64,000 nucleotides of DNA from Cryobacterium algoricola. Its GTDB lineage: Bacteria; Actinomycetota; Actinomycetes; Actinomycetales; Microbacteriaceae. A program made the translations under genes and the position numbers. Positions 54,717-63,268 of this stretch are shown here, one piece after another. Position 1 is the stretch's first letter; each line of letters starts with the position of its first letter. Below the pieces are notes generated by a model that had not been told where the DNA came from, did not search any database, and saw only the letters and a program-made list of their open reading frames with translations. The stretch covers positions 124,001-188,000 of the forward strand of contig NZ_SOFG01000011.1 of NCBI RefSeq assembly GCF_004402485.1. Reading direction: 5' to 3'.

Positions 54717-56152
54717 CAGTCAAACCTTTCGAAGTGGATCTGTTGCGTGGGGAGTCCGGCCGAGCGGGCATCCCGCACGACCTCGTCGGTCCACCGCCGT
54801 GGACCGCAAATGTAGACGTCCGATTCGCTGAGCAGCGGAACGAGGGTGTTCAGGGAGATCCGCGCGTTCACGGCGTCTCCGGGCAGCCAGCTGTGGGCTC
54901 CGGGGGCACGCGTGCCGGTGATGATGCGGAACTCGGCACCCCGGAGGCGGCAGAGCTCGGCGATCTCCTCGACGAGGTAGCTGTCGGCGACGGAGTGCGA
55001 GCGCAGCAGCACGGTCGCCTGCCCCGGCGCGAAGGTCGCCGTTTCGAGGAGCGCACGGATCGGGGCGACCCCGATGCCGGCCGCGACGAGCACGATCCGC
55101 GGGCTCGTCCTGGCCCGGTCGGTGAACAGCCCGTACGGGCCCTCGAAGCTCACCCGGGTGCCGACCGGTACGGAGGCGAGGTCGGTCGAGCCGTCGCCGA
55201 GGGCGCGGACCGTGACCCGGAGGGAGTTGTGGGCTGGCGCCGCGGAGAGCGAGAACGGGTGCGCCTGCCACCACTGACCGGGCGTCCAGAACCGCCAGAT
55301 GAAGAACTGGCCTGCACTCGCCTGCAGGTGGTGCAGCTTGCGTCCGGAGAGCCGGATCGACACGACTCCGGGCGCTTCGCGGTCGACGCCGGCGACGACG
55401 AGCCGGGAGCGCAGCGACCGCACGATGGGGAGCACCACCCGGTAGACCACTACGGATCCGGCCACGCCGACGTACAGGGCGAGCCAGTAGTACCACTGCG
55501 GCGAACCGGCGACCAGGACCGTGCCCGCGGTCAGCATGTGCGGCAGCGCGGCGAGCACGGCGACGTACGAGAGCAGGTGCACGATGTGCCAGACCTCGTA
55601 GGGCAGGCGGTGGCGCACGATGACGAGCGAGGTGACGACCACGACGACGAGCAGGCCGAGGGCGATGAAGGCCAGGAGCATGTCGGGCATCCCGGTGAGC
55701 ATGCTCCAGGTCTCGGCGAACACGTTCACCCCGCTCGAGAGTGCGTAGCCGATGATCAGGAACACCGCGTGGGCGAAGAGCAGGTACAGGGCGGGTTTGC
55801 CGAGCGACTGGTGCAACGCCATGGCGCTGTCATGGCCGAAGGCCCGGTCGATCGCGGGCAGCCGGGCGGCGAGCAGCAGCATCACGAGGAGCAGGTCGGT
55901 GCCGACGAGGCCGGTCACGATGCCGATCGAGGTGAGCGTGTCCGCGAGGGTGCCGAAGCGGGCCGCCCCGCCGGAGCTGAGGAAGAGGGCGACGGCGAGC
56001 GCGACCGAGACGATGCAGAGCACCTGCAGGGTGTCGGCGAGGCGCATCCGTCTCGGGTAGTTCGGGTTGACGCGCGGGGCGGGTCGACGGCGGATGTGCG
56101 TCGTCTCGGGGAGACGCTGCTGGAGGAGCAGGGGTCTGGTGTCGAGGCTCAT
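54713..56152 (-). CDS. Ferric-reductase-like transmembrane flavoprotein, copy 2
   Basis: A 479-residue paralog of the 52656 protein with the same start (MSLDTR, NPNYPRRMRLAD) and reductase domain. Seen: HDSAMALHQSLGKPALYLLFAH, RLPYEVWHIVHLLSYVAVLAALPHML, and CGPRRWTDEVVRDARSAGL. The starting segment is about 12 residues longer. Together with the FMN-binding protein it forms a duplicated cassette. Start ATG at 56152. Confidence 0.9.
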   Translation of the reverse strand: MSLDTRPLLLQQRLPETTHIRRRPAPRVNPNYPRRMRLADTLQVLCIVSVALAVALFLSSGGAARFGTLADTLTSIGIVTGLVGTDLLLVMLLLAARLPAIDRAFGHDSAMALHQSLGKPALYLLFAHAVFLIIGYALSSGVNVFAETWSMLTGMPDMLLAFIALGLLVVVVVTSLVIVRHRLPYEVWHIVHLLSYVAVLAALPHMLTAGTVLVAGSPQWYYWLALYVGVAGSVVVYRVVLPIVRSLRSRLVVAGVDREAPGVVSIRLSGRKLHHLQASAGQFFIWRFWTPGQWWQAHPFSLSAAPAHNSLRVTVRALGDGSTDLASVPVGTRVSFEGPYGLFTDRARTSPRIVLVAAGIGVAPIRALLETATFAPGQATVLLRSHSVADSYLVEEIAELCRLRGAEFRIITGTRAPGAHSWLPGDAVNARISLNTLVPLLSESDVYICGPRRWTDEVVRDARSAGLPTQQIHFERFDW

Positions 56153-56207
56153 GTTCCGAGCATCGGGCCACCTCCCATGCGGAGGCTTTCGATAGCCTAT
56201 GAACCGG

Positions 56208-57353
56208 CTATGAGCCGCTGGGCGCTTCCGTCGGTCCCCGATGTTCGCGACGCTGGGCGGCGGCTCCGGCCCCGAACCGGAACAACAGCACGAGCAGGAT
56301 CGCGACCCCGGCCCCGAGTGCGGTCTCGACGACCCGGTCGACGAGCAGGGCAGGCACCGGAACGGGGCTGCCGAGGTGCACGACGGAGAGCGCGAGCGGG
56401 GTGATGAAGAGCAGAGCGGCACCGTAGTGCTTGCCGACCAGGATCTCGGCGCCGAACTGGCTGACCGTGATCACGACGACGAGCCAGGCGACGGATGGCC
56501 CAGGCAGCAGCACGAGACCGGTCACCACCACGCCGAGTGCGGTCCCGACCACGCGGTGCACCGCGCGGGAGATCGAGTGGGCTGCCCGGGGCGGTGGCAG
56601 CACCGCGACGACGGCGACGACGGCCCAGTAAGGGTGCCCGATGCCCACGATCAGGGCGAGGCCACCGGCCAGGAGCACGCCGACCACGTTCTGCAGGATC
56701 ACGAGCCAGACCTGCGGGTCGCGGTAGGTGGCGGGGCGAAGCCGCGGAGCGCGCGGCAGGTCCTTGAACAGGCCGGTCGAATGCGGCTCGAACATCCGGC
56801 GGAGGCCCCAGCCGGACATGGTGAGCAGCCAGGCAAGCACGGCCGCGGCGGTGGCGACGAGCATCCGCTCGCCGACCTCGCCGGGCGGAGTCGGCAGTTG
56901 CGCGCACACGGAGAACGCGAAGACGAAGAACAGCGGGGTACCGGGGACGAGCCCGGCCGTCGTCGCAACGAGGATGCCGCCGATGACTACGAGCAGCAGG
57001 CCGCCGACGAGGAGCGGAAGTCCGGCCCCGGCGACGGCGACGCCGAGGGCGAGCGCGATGCTGCCGAGCAGGAAGGCGCCGGCGATCGTGATCGTGCGCG
57101 CCCGGAGCCGGTAGGGCTCTCCGCGGCCGTAGAGAGCGGTCATCGCCCCGAAGGATGCGTATGCGGTCCAGTCGATCCGCCCGGCAATGATGAGCACGAT
57201 GAGGGGGATGGCCACGGCGAGGCTGGCCCGCAGCGCGACCTCGACGTCGAGTGCGCGCAGGGACCTGAGCCGGGCGAGGAGGGTCTCCGGAGTCTCCGGA
57301 GTCTCCGGAATCTTTGGAGTCTCCGGAATCTCGGGAGCGAGCGCTCCCGGCAC
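56208..57353 (-). CDS. FUSC-family membrane protein
   Basis: A 381-residue protein with about 10 hydrophobic segments in two groups, as in FUSC/aromatic-acid exporter-like proteins. Seen: RIDWTAYASFGAMTALYGRGEPYRLRARTI, GIGHPYWAVVAVVAVLPPPRAAHSISRAVHRVVGTALGVV. The start is GTG at 57353, sharing its last base with the pcrA stop (TAGTG). The N-terminal 25 residues contain Pro-Glu-Thr repeats (IPETPKIPETPETPETLL) encoded by a 9-bp tandem repeat. The substrate is unknown. Confidence 0.83.
   Translation of the reverse strand: MPGALAPEIPETPKIPETPETPETLLARLRSLRALDVEVALRASLAVAIPLIVLIIAGRIDWTAYASFGAMTALYGRGEPYRLRARTITIAGAFLLGSIALALGVAVAGAGLPLLVGGLLLVVIGGILVATTAGLVPGTPLFFVFAFSVCAQLPTPPGEVGERMLVATAAAVLAWLLTMSGWGLRRMFEPHSTGLFKDLPRAPRLRPATYRDPQVWLVILQNVVGVLLAGGLALIVGIGHPYWAVVAVVAVLPPPRAAHSISRAVHRVVGTALGVVVTGLVLLPGPSVAWLVVVITVSQFGAEILVGKHYGAALLFITPLALSVVHLGSPVPVPALLVDRVVETALGAGVAILLVLLFRFGAGAAAQRREHRGPTEAPSGS
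57283..57336. repeat. Six-copy 9-bp in-frame tandem repeat
   Basis: Six 9-bp units: three GTCTCCGGA, one ATCTTTGGA, one more GTCTCCGGA, and ATCTCGGGA. They encode the Pro-Glu-Thr repeats in the cytoplasmic N-terminus of the FUSC protein. A multiple of three keeps the reading frame if copies are gained or lost. Confidence 0.88.
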
Positions 57354-59839
57354 TAGATCTTCTCGATCGGCGCGATCTTGATCAGGAGCTTCTTTGCGCC
57401 CGCCGTGTCGAACTGGACATGGGCGACCCGCTTGGTGCCTTCGCCGGTGACCTGGTTGACGCGGCCGTCGCCGAAGCTCGAGTGCCGGATCCGGTCGCCG
57501 GCAGCGAGCTCGAGGTCGCCGTTGTCGCGGACCTGGGTGACGGTGTTCGCCCACTCGGTCTTCGGTTTCGGGGCGGGCGGCAGCTCGCTGAAACCGCTGC
57601 GGGTGGAGTTGAAGCCGCCGCCGAAACCGTCGCGACGGTTGAGCGCACGCGACTGGGTGCCGTTCCGCGAATTGGCCATGCCGGGCGACTGCTTCCAGTC
57701 GATCAGCGTGGCCGGGATCTCCTGCAGGTACCGGCTCGGCATGGCCACGTTGATCTCGCCGAACTGGGCGCGGGTCATCGCGAGCGAGAGGTAGAGACGC
57801 TGCCGGGCCCGGGTGATGCCCACATAGAAGAGGCGACGCTCCTCGGCGGGTCCGCCGGGCTCATTCGCCGACATCTGGTGGGGCAGCAGCCCCTCCTCGA
57901 CCCCGGTCAGGAACACGGCCTCGTACTCGAGGCCCTTCGCGGTGTGCAGGGTCATCAGGGAGACGGTGCCCGAGGCGTCGTCGAGGTCGTCGGCCGCAGC
58001 GACGAGCGACACCTGGGTGAGGAAGTCGACGAGGCCCGCGTCGGGGTTCTCCCGGTTGAAGTCCTTCGTCTGAGCGACGAGTTCCTCGATGTTCTCCGCT
58101 CGCGCTTCGTCCTGGGGGTCGCGGCTGTTGCGCAGCACCGTGAGCAGCCCGCTGCCCTCGAGCACGAAGGTCAGCAGCTCGGAGACGTTGACCGGCCCGC
58201 CGGGATACGCGGGGTCGATCTTGAGGGCGGCCTCGTCGAGCACGCCGGCCAGCTGCAGGATGGCGCCGGTGACCTTCGGGCCGAGTCCGAGTGATGCGGA
58301 GTCGCGCATCGCCTCGCGGAAGCTGATCTGGTTCGCTTCGGCGAAGCTGCTGAGCCCGGTCTCGGTGGCCGGGCCGATGCCGCGCTTGGGGGTGTTCAGG
58401 ATGCGCCGCAGGGCGAGCTCGTCGTCGGGGTTGGCGACGGAGATCAGGTAGGCGAGGGCGTCCTTGATCTCGGCGCGCTCGTAGAACTTGGTGCCGCCGA
58501 CGACGCGGTACGGCACGGCGGCACGGACGAAGATCTCCTCGAGCGCCCTGGTCTGGGCGTTGGTGCGGTAGAACACGGCCATGTCCCGATAGGCCATGCC
58601 CGCCCCGTGCAGTGTCTCGATCTCGTCCGCGACGAACTGGGCCTCGTCGTGCCCGTTGTACGCGGTGTAGCCCACGATCTTCTCGCCGTCGCCGCCCGCG
58701 CTCCACAGCTTCTTCTCCTTGCGGTCGAAGTTGTGGCCGATCACTGCGTTCGCCGCGGAGAGGATGTTCTGGGTCGAGCGGTAGTTCTGCTCGAGCAGGA
58801 TGACCTTCGTGCCGGGGAAGTCGCGTTCGAATTCGCTGATGTTGCGGGTGTCGGCACCGCGGAAGGCGTAGATGGACTGGTCGGAGTCGCCGACGACGGT
58901 CAGGGACGCACCGGGGATGCCGCCGCTCGGTTCGCGCAGGTTGCGCACGTGCACGCCGGTCGCCTCGAGCTCGTCGGCGAGCTCGGGCGTGACGGGGAGA
59001 GTGAGCTCGCGCACGAGGGAGTACTGGGCGTGGTTGGTGTCCTGGTATTCGTCGACGAGAATGTGCCGGAAGCGGCGCCGGTAGGTTGCGGCGACGCGGG
59101 GGAACGCGCGGAAGAGGTAGACCGTCTCGCCGATCAGGTCGTCGAAGTCGAGGGCGTTCGCCGCACGCAGCCGCTGCGTGTACTGGCGGAAGATCTCGAT
59201 GAACATGACCTCCTGCGGGTCACTGAGGTTGGCGTTGCGGGCGTAGGAATCGACGTCCGCGAGCTCGTTCTTGAGCTTGGAGATCTTCGCGGCGGCGTTG
59301 CCGGGGGTGAATCCGTAGCTGTCGGCGTCGAGCGACTTGATGATGCGTTTGAGGGTGACCTTCGTGTCCGCGGAGTCGTAGATGCTGAAGCTCGACGAGA
59401 GACCGGCGCTTTCGGCCTCGCGGCGCAGGATGCGCACGCAGGATGAGTGGAAGGTCGAGATCCACATTCCCTCGGCACCCTCGCCGAGGAGCACCTTGAC
59501 GCGCTCGCGCATCTCGGCGGCGGCCTTGTTGGTGAAGGTGATCGCGAGGATCTGGCTCGGGTAGGCCTCCCGGGTCTCGAGAAGGCTCGCGATGCGGCGG
59601 GTCAGCACGCTCGTCTTGCCACTGCCCGCGCCCGCGATGATGAGGAGGGACGGCCCGCGGTATTCGACGGCCTCGAGCTGCTGCGGGTTGAGCCCGTCGA
59701 GCAGGGGGCTCTGCCGGTGGCCGGTCTCTCCGGCGGGGCCGCCGGGGCCGGCGCCATAACCGGCGCCATAGCCGTCGAGGATTATCGGCGTTGCCGAAGG
59801 AGTGCGTACGGGGGTGTTGTCCGGGTCGAAGGGCGTCAT
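57353..59839 (-). CDS. pcrA: ATP-dependent DNA helicase, UvrD/PcrA type
   Basis: An 828-residue SF1A helicase for DNA repair and plasmid or recombination handling. Seen: LNPQQLEAVEYRGPSLLIIAGAGSGKTSVLTRRI (Q motif and Walker A), ILAITFTNKAAAEM, HILVDEYQDTNHAQY (Walker B), VVGDSDQSIYAFRGAD, LEQNYRST and VSLMTLHTAKGLEYEAVFLTG. The C-terminus has the Tudor-like segment (RIRHSSFGDGRVNQV). The start at 59839 is favoured by GGAGG at 7 nt; ATG at 59842 is also possible. The stop overlaps the FUSC start by one base. 3'-5' polarity is known for the family. Confidence 0.95.
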   Translation of the reverse strand: MTPFDPDNTPVRTPSATPIILDGYGAGYGAGPGGPAGETGHRQSPLLDGLNPQQLEAVEYRGPSLLIIAGAGSGKTSVLTRRIASLLETREAYPSQILAITFTNKAAAEMRERVKVLLGEGAEGMWISTFHSSCVRILRREAESAGLSSSFSIYDSADTKVTLKRIIKSLDADSYGFTPGNAAAKISKLKNELADVDSYARNANLSDPQEVMFIEIFRQYTQRLRAANALDFDDLIGETVYLFRAFPRVAATYRRRFRHILVDEYQDTNHAQYSLVRELTLPVTPELADELEATGVHVRNLREPSGGIPGASLTVVGDSDQSIYAFRGADTRNISEFERDFPGTKVILLEQNYRSTQNILSAANAVIGHNFDRKEKKLWSAGGDGEKIVGYTAYNGHDEAQFVADEIETLHGAGMAYRDMAVFYRTNAQTRALEEIFVRAAVPYRVVGGTKFYERAEIKDALAYLISVANPDDELALRRILNTPKRGIGPATETGLSSFAEANQISFREAMRDSASLGLGPKVTGAILQLAGVLDEAALKIDPAYPGGPVNVSELLTFVLEGSGLLTVLRNSRDPQDEARAENIEELVAQTKDFNRENPDAGLVDFLTQVSLVAAADDLDDASGTVSLMTLHTAKGLEYEAVFLTGVEEGLLPHQMSANEPGGPAEERRLFYVGITRARQRLYLSLAMTRAQFGEINVAMPSRYLQEIPATLIDWKQSPGMANSRNGTQSRALNRRDGFGGGFNSTRSGFSELPPAPKPKTEWANTVTQVRDNGDLELAAGDRIRHSSFGDGRVNQVTGEGTKRVAHVQFDTAGAKKLLIKIAPIEKI

Positions 59840-59931
59840 CATCTCGCCTCCAAGTCTAAGCGGTGCCCCTGACACCGGCCGAGGCGGCCCGGCGGCGTGA
59901 CCGACCGAAGCTCAGCTGGATACCGCCCGGT

Positions 59932-60960
59932 TCAGCGGTCCTCGCGGGCCTCGGCCGCGAGTTCGTCGCGGACCGCGACAGCGAGGTCGGGGTGGTCGGC
60001 GAAGACTCCGTCGATCCCCGTGCCCATGATCGTGCGGAACTCGGTCTGCCAGTCGCCGAAGTCGGCGCGGAACCGCCCGCGCTGGAAGGTCTTCGCGAGG
60101 AACACGTTCTCCGGGCGCAGGGTCCAGCAGTAGATCTCGAGGTTGGCGGCGTGGGCGGCGTCGACGAGGTCCGAGGCGCCCGTGACGTGCCCGTCCTGCC
60201 CGATCTCGAGGATGAGCGATTTCGGGACGCTGACCCCGTCGACGAGTCCGCTCAGCCCGTAGAGGCCCTGGTCGGTCAGGTAGTCCGCATAGTCGGGAGC
60301 GGCCCGGCCGACCAGGCGAACCTGGTCTGCGGGCTTCCCCGTCGCCTCGAGCAGGAAGATCCGTTTTCCGTAGATGCCGCGCGCATAGACCTGGTCGAGC
60401 AGGGTGCGTTCGAAGCTCTCGATCGTGAGTCGTCCGTCGCCCGCGTTCCAGCCTGCGGTGTTGACCTCTGCGGCGAAGAGTTCGTCGATGGGGAGGCCGA
60501 TCGACTCGAAGTAGCTCGCGTGCTTGATCTCGGCGACGACGCCGACGGGGCGCCTCGCCCGGCTGGACACCCGGTCCATCAGCTTGAATACGTCGCGCAA
60601 CCGGAGCAGCGGGAAACGACCGTCGAAGGACGCGCTGGCCTTGCGCAGCGCCGGCAGTCGTTCCCTCGCGCGCAGGGTGCGCAGTTCGGCCCAGGTGAAG
60701 TCCTCGGTGAACCAGCCCGTCATGCGGATGCCGTCGATGACCTTCCGGGTACGGCGGTCGGCGAATTCGGGGTGCGCCGCGACATCCGTCGTCGCGGAGA
60801 TCTCGTTCTCGTGCCGCACGATGAGCACACCGTCCCGGGTGACGACGACGTCCGGTTCGACCGCGTCAGCGCCGAGGGCAACCGCGAGTTCATAGGCGCC
60901 GCGGGTGTGTTCCGGCCGGTAACCGCTCGCCCCGCGGTGACCGATCACGATCGGTTGCAT
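59932..60960 (-). CDS. Glycerophosphodiester phosphodiesterase
   Basis: A 342-residue TIM-barrel GDPD that hydrolyses glycerophosphodiesters to an alcohol and glycerol-3-phosphate. Seen: VIGHRGASGYRPEHTRGAYELA (first catalytic His and Glu region), ADAVEPDVVVTRDGVLIVRHENEIS (metal ligands and second His), RPVGVVAEIKHASYFES, GIDGVFADHPDLA. No signal peptide is evident, so it is likely cytoplasmic. ATG at 60960; the longer frame is a shadow. It is divergent from the next gene with a 36-bp gap. Confidence 0.9.
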   Translation of the reverse strand: MQPIVIGHRGASGYRPEHTRGAYELAVALGADAVEPDVVVTRDGVLIVRHENEISATTDVAAHPEFADRRTRKVIDGIRMTGWFTEDFTWAELRTLRARERLPALRKASASFDGRFPLLRLRDVFKLMDRVSSRARRPVGVVAEIKHASYFESIGLPIDELFAAEVNTAGWNAGDGRLTIESFERTLLDQVYARGIYGKRIFLLEATGKPADQVRLVGRAAPDYADYLTDQGLYGLSGLVDGVSVPKSLILEIGQDGHVTGASDLVDAAHAANLEIYCWTLRPENVFLAKTFQRGRFRADFGDWQTEFRTIMGTGIDGVFADHPDLAVAVRDELAAEAREDR

Positions 60961-60996
60961 GCCCTGACCATACGCGCTGCTGGCAGACTCGAAGCG

Positions 60997-61572
60997 ATGA
61001 CACTCTGGAGCGAACCCGACACCCGGCGCCACCCGCCGGGCGTGTACCGCGCCCGCCTGACCGTCGGAGTCTCCCTGGTCGCGCTCGGCGTGGCCGCGAC
61101 GAACCTCACGAGCACGTACAGTCTCTTCTTCCTCGCCCTCGGTCCGGCCCTGCAGTTGCTCGGCTGGCTCGCGCTGCCCGGTGCGCTCTGGCGGCGGCTG
61201 CTGGTGATCCTCCCCGCGGAGATCGCCGCGCTCACGCTGCTGGCCGGACCCGATTTCACCGGCGCGTTCGCCGTGCTCCTCGCGTGCTGGCTGTTCGTGC
61301 GGCACCGGCCGGGCATCAGCTACCTGGTACTGCTCGCCCCGGTCCTGGTGAGTTTCATCCTCAAGCTGTCGCTGCACAACTCCTCGCAGAACTGGGTCGG
61401 CGACGTGGCCGGCTCGGTCACCGTGATCGCCTCGGCGTGGCTCGCCCGGTGGCTCGCGCAGCGGCGCTGGGCGCGGCTCAATCCGCCGCCGGCCGGTGAA
61501 ACGGCCGGACCGGGTGACACCGGGGACAATCCCTCAGGATCTACTCGGCAGACGCCCAGCAGGGCTGAATAG
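60997..61572 (+). CDS. Hypothetical membrane protein
   Basis: A 191-residue protein with four or five hydrophobic segments (VSLVALGVAATNLTSTYSLFFLALG, LVILPAEIAALTLLAG, YLVLLAPVLVSFILKLSLHNSSQNW) and a hydrophilic C-terminal tail from about residue 160 (GETAGPGDTGDNPSG). No motif is recognised. ATG at 60997. It might be a small integral protein of the cell envelope. It precedes the BI-1 gene. Confidence 0.65.
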   Translation: MTLWSEPDTRRHPPGVYRARLTVGVSLVALGVAATNLTSTYSLFFLALGPALQLLGWLALPGALWRRLLVILPAEIAALTLLAGPDFTGAFAVLLACWLFVRHRPGISYLVLLAPVLVSFILKLSLHNSSQNWVGDVAGSVTVIASAWLARWLAQRRWARLNPPPAGETAGPGDTGDNPSGSTRQTPSRAE

Positions 61573-61649
61573 ACTCTCAGAAACGCCCACCGGCGCGTTG
61601 CCGGATCCCCGGCGTTGACAATATCCGACCTGATTGAGATCTTAGGAAC

Positions 61650-62456
61650 ATGGCATCCTCAAACCCCGCATTCTCGCGCAATCCCGCCTTTGCCGCACAA
61701 GGATCAGCGGCAGCGACCAGCCTGACCGAAGCTGACCTGCAGCGCATCTACGAAGCGCCGTCCGCAGGCTCACAGGACACCGGCCGGATGACCTACGAAG
61801 ACACCATCGTGAAGACCACGCTGAGCTTCGCCCTGTTGCTCGTCGCGGCGGCCGCATCCTGGCTGCTGACCCCGACGATGCCGTTCCTGCCGTTCCTCGG
61901 CATGATCGTCGGCCTCGTGCTCGGCCTCGTCAACGCCTTCAAGAAGGAGCCGTCCCCCGGCCTGATCCTCGGCTACGCCGCGGCGGAAGGCCTCTTCGTC
62001 GGCGGTATCTCGTACATCTTCGAGGCGATCTACCCGGGCGTCGTCGTCCAGGCCGTGCTCGCGACCCTCGTGGTCGTCGGCGTGACCCTCGCGCTGTTCG
62101 CGAGCGGCAAGGTACGCGCGTCCAAGCGCGCGACGAAGGTGTTCATGGTCGCGATGGTCGGCTACTTCGTGTTCTCGCTGCTCAACTTCGGCCTCGTCGC
62201 CTTCGGAGCCGTCGACAGCCCGTTCGGCCTCAGCAGCAACGTGAAGATCTTCGGCATCCCCCTCGGCGTCGCGATCGGCATCCTCGCGGTGCTGATGGCC
62301 GCGTACTCGCTCGTTCTCGACTTCGACTTCATCCAGCGCGGCGTCAACAACCGCGTCGCACGCAAGTACGGCTGGTCCGGCGCGTTCGGCATCATGGTCA
62401 CCGTCGTCTGGCTCTACGTCGAACTGCTCCGCCTCTTCGCGATCTCGCGAAACTAA
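61650..62456 (+). CDS. Bax inhibitor-1/YccA family membrane protein
   Basis: A 268-residue BI-1 protein with seven predicted helices. Seen: an Asn/Pro-rich start (SSNPAFSRNPAF), RMTYEDTIVKTTLSFALLLVAAAAS, AAAEGLFVGGISYIFEAIYPGVVVQA, and near the C-terminus SLVLDFDFIQRGVNNR, where the aspartates form the Ca2+/proton-sensing pair. This is the YetJ-like group, which leaks Ca2+ in a pH-dependent way. ATG at 61650 with TAGGA 5 nt upstream. TTGACA at 61615-61620 is a possible -35. Confidence 0.9.
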   Translation: MASSNPAFSRNPAFAAQGSAAATSLTEADLQRIYEAPSAGSQDTGRMTYEDTIVKTTLSFALLLVAAAASWLLTPTMPFLPFLGMIVGLVLGLVNAFKKEPSPGLILGYAAAEGLFVGGISYIFEAIYPGVVVQAVLATLVVVGVTLALFASGKVRASKRATKVFMVAMVGYFVFSLLNFGLVAFGAVDSPFGLSSNVKIFGIPLGVAIGILAVLMAAYSLVLDFDFIQRGVNNRVARKYGWSGAFGIMVTVVWLYVELLRLFAISRN

Positions 62457-62490
62457 GCAGTACCCGCGCGGGCGCGAGCTCCCGCACAGA

Positions 62491-62571
62491 ACGTGAAGTC
62501 GGAGATTCTCGCGACACGCCGCATCCGCAGGCCGGATGAAGGGTGTGTCGGGAAGATCACCGACTTCACGT
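62491..62571. repeat. Intergenic palindrome H
   Basis: Left end ACGTGAAGTCGGAGAT pairs with right end ATCACCGACTTCACGT (one mismatch in the terminal 16), and pairing continues in CGACAC and GTGTCG. The inner loop holds CATCCG...CGGATG. It lies between convergent BI-1 and response regulator genes. It shares CGGAGATTCT with palindrome D. Confidence 0.75.
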
Positions 62572-62605
62572 CGTTAAAGCGGGCGGCGTGGCGACGGAGT
62601 CCGGT

Positions 62606-63268
62606 TCAGATCCAGCCCTTGTCCGTCGCGGTGCGGATCGCCTCTGACCGGTTGCGCGCCCCGAGCTTGGCGGATGCCGCCGAGAGGTAATTCCGGATGG
62701 CCCCGGGACTCAGGTGCAGCGAACGCGCGACCTCGGGGGCGCTCCGCCCCTCGGCCGCGAGGAGCAAGACCTCGGTCTCCCGCGCGGTGAGCGGTGATTC
62801 GCCGTACATCATCGCGTTGATCGCGAGCTGCGGGTCGATCGCGCGTTCGCCGGCTTGGATCTCCCGGATCACGGCGAGCAGGCGCCCTGAGGCCAGGTCC
62901 GTGTGCTGGAAGCCATCCGCGCCGCCCCGGATGGCGCGCCGGACGTCACCGGGCCGCGGATGGCTCACGAGCAGCAGAACCTTGACCCGCGGGTCGGCGG
63001 CCTGGATCAGCGGGAGCAGCCCGAGGCCATCGATCCCGGGCAGGTGGATGTCGAGGACGATGACGTCGGGAGCCGTGCGGCGCACCGTCGACAGGACCTC
63101 AGCGCCGTCGCCGATCGCGGCAACGACCTCGATATCGGCTTCGAGCGAGAAGACCGCCACGAGCGCCGTACGCAGGAGAACGTGATCCTCGACGAGCAGC
63201 ACCCGGATCAGCGAGCCAGGCCCCGGTGCCGGGGCAGGATGCGCGGGCTGGGTGGGGTCGAAGCTCAT
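62606..63268 (-). CDS. NarL/FixJ-type response regulator, orphan
   Basis: A 220-residue two-domain regulator: receiver (residues about 20-135) with the phospho-acceptor Asp73 in VIVLDIHLPG and acidic pair VEDH, then a LuxR helix-turn-helix (SPLTARETEVLLLAAEGRSAPEVARSLHLSPGAIRNYLSAASAKLGARNRSEA). The conserved receiver Lys in the usual GAxGYLLKD is missing: the motif reads GADGFQHTD. ATG at 63268 with GGGAGG 6 nt upstream. No sensor kinase is adjacent. Confidence 0.87.
   Translation of the reverse strand: MSFDPTQPAHPAPAPGPGSLIRVLLVEDHVLLRTALVAVFSLEADIEVVAAIGDGAEVLSTVRRTAPDVIVLDIHLPGIDGLGLLPLIQAADPRVKVLLLVSHPRPGDVRRAIRGGADGFQHTDLASGRLLAVIREIQAGERAIDPQLAINAMMYGESPLTARETEVLLLAAEGRSAPEVARSLHLSPGAIRNYLSAASAKLGARNRSEAIRTATDKGWI

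Noticed and set aside
57239..57250. CTCGACGTCGAG inside the FUSC gene
   Set aside because: Matches the sucC operator core but lies in coding sequence without matching flanks; noted as evidence that the 12-mer can occur by chance.
676..62571. Insertion sequence or transposon carrying the palindromes
   Set aside because: No transposase, no terminal repeat pair flanking genes and no clear target duplication. The palindromes are reported as repeats only.
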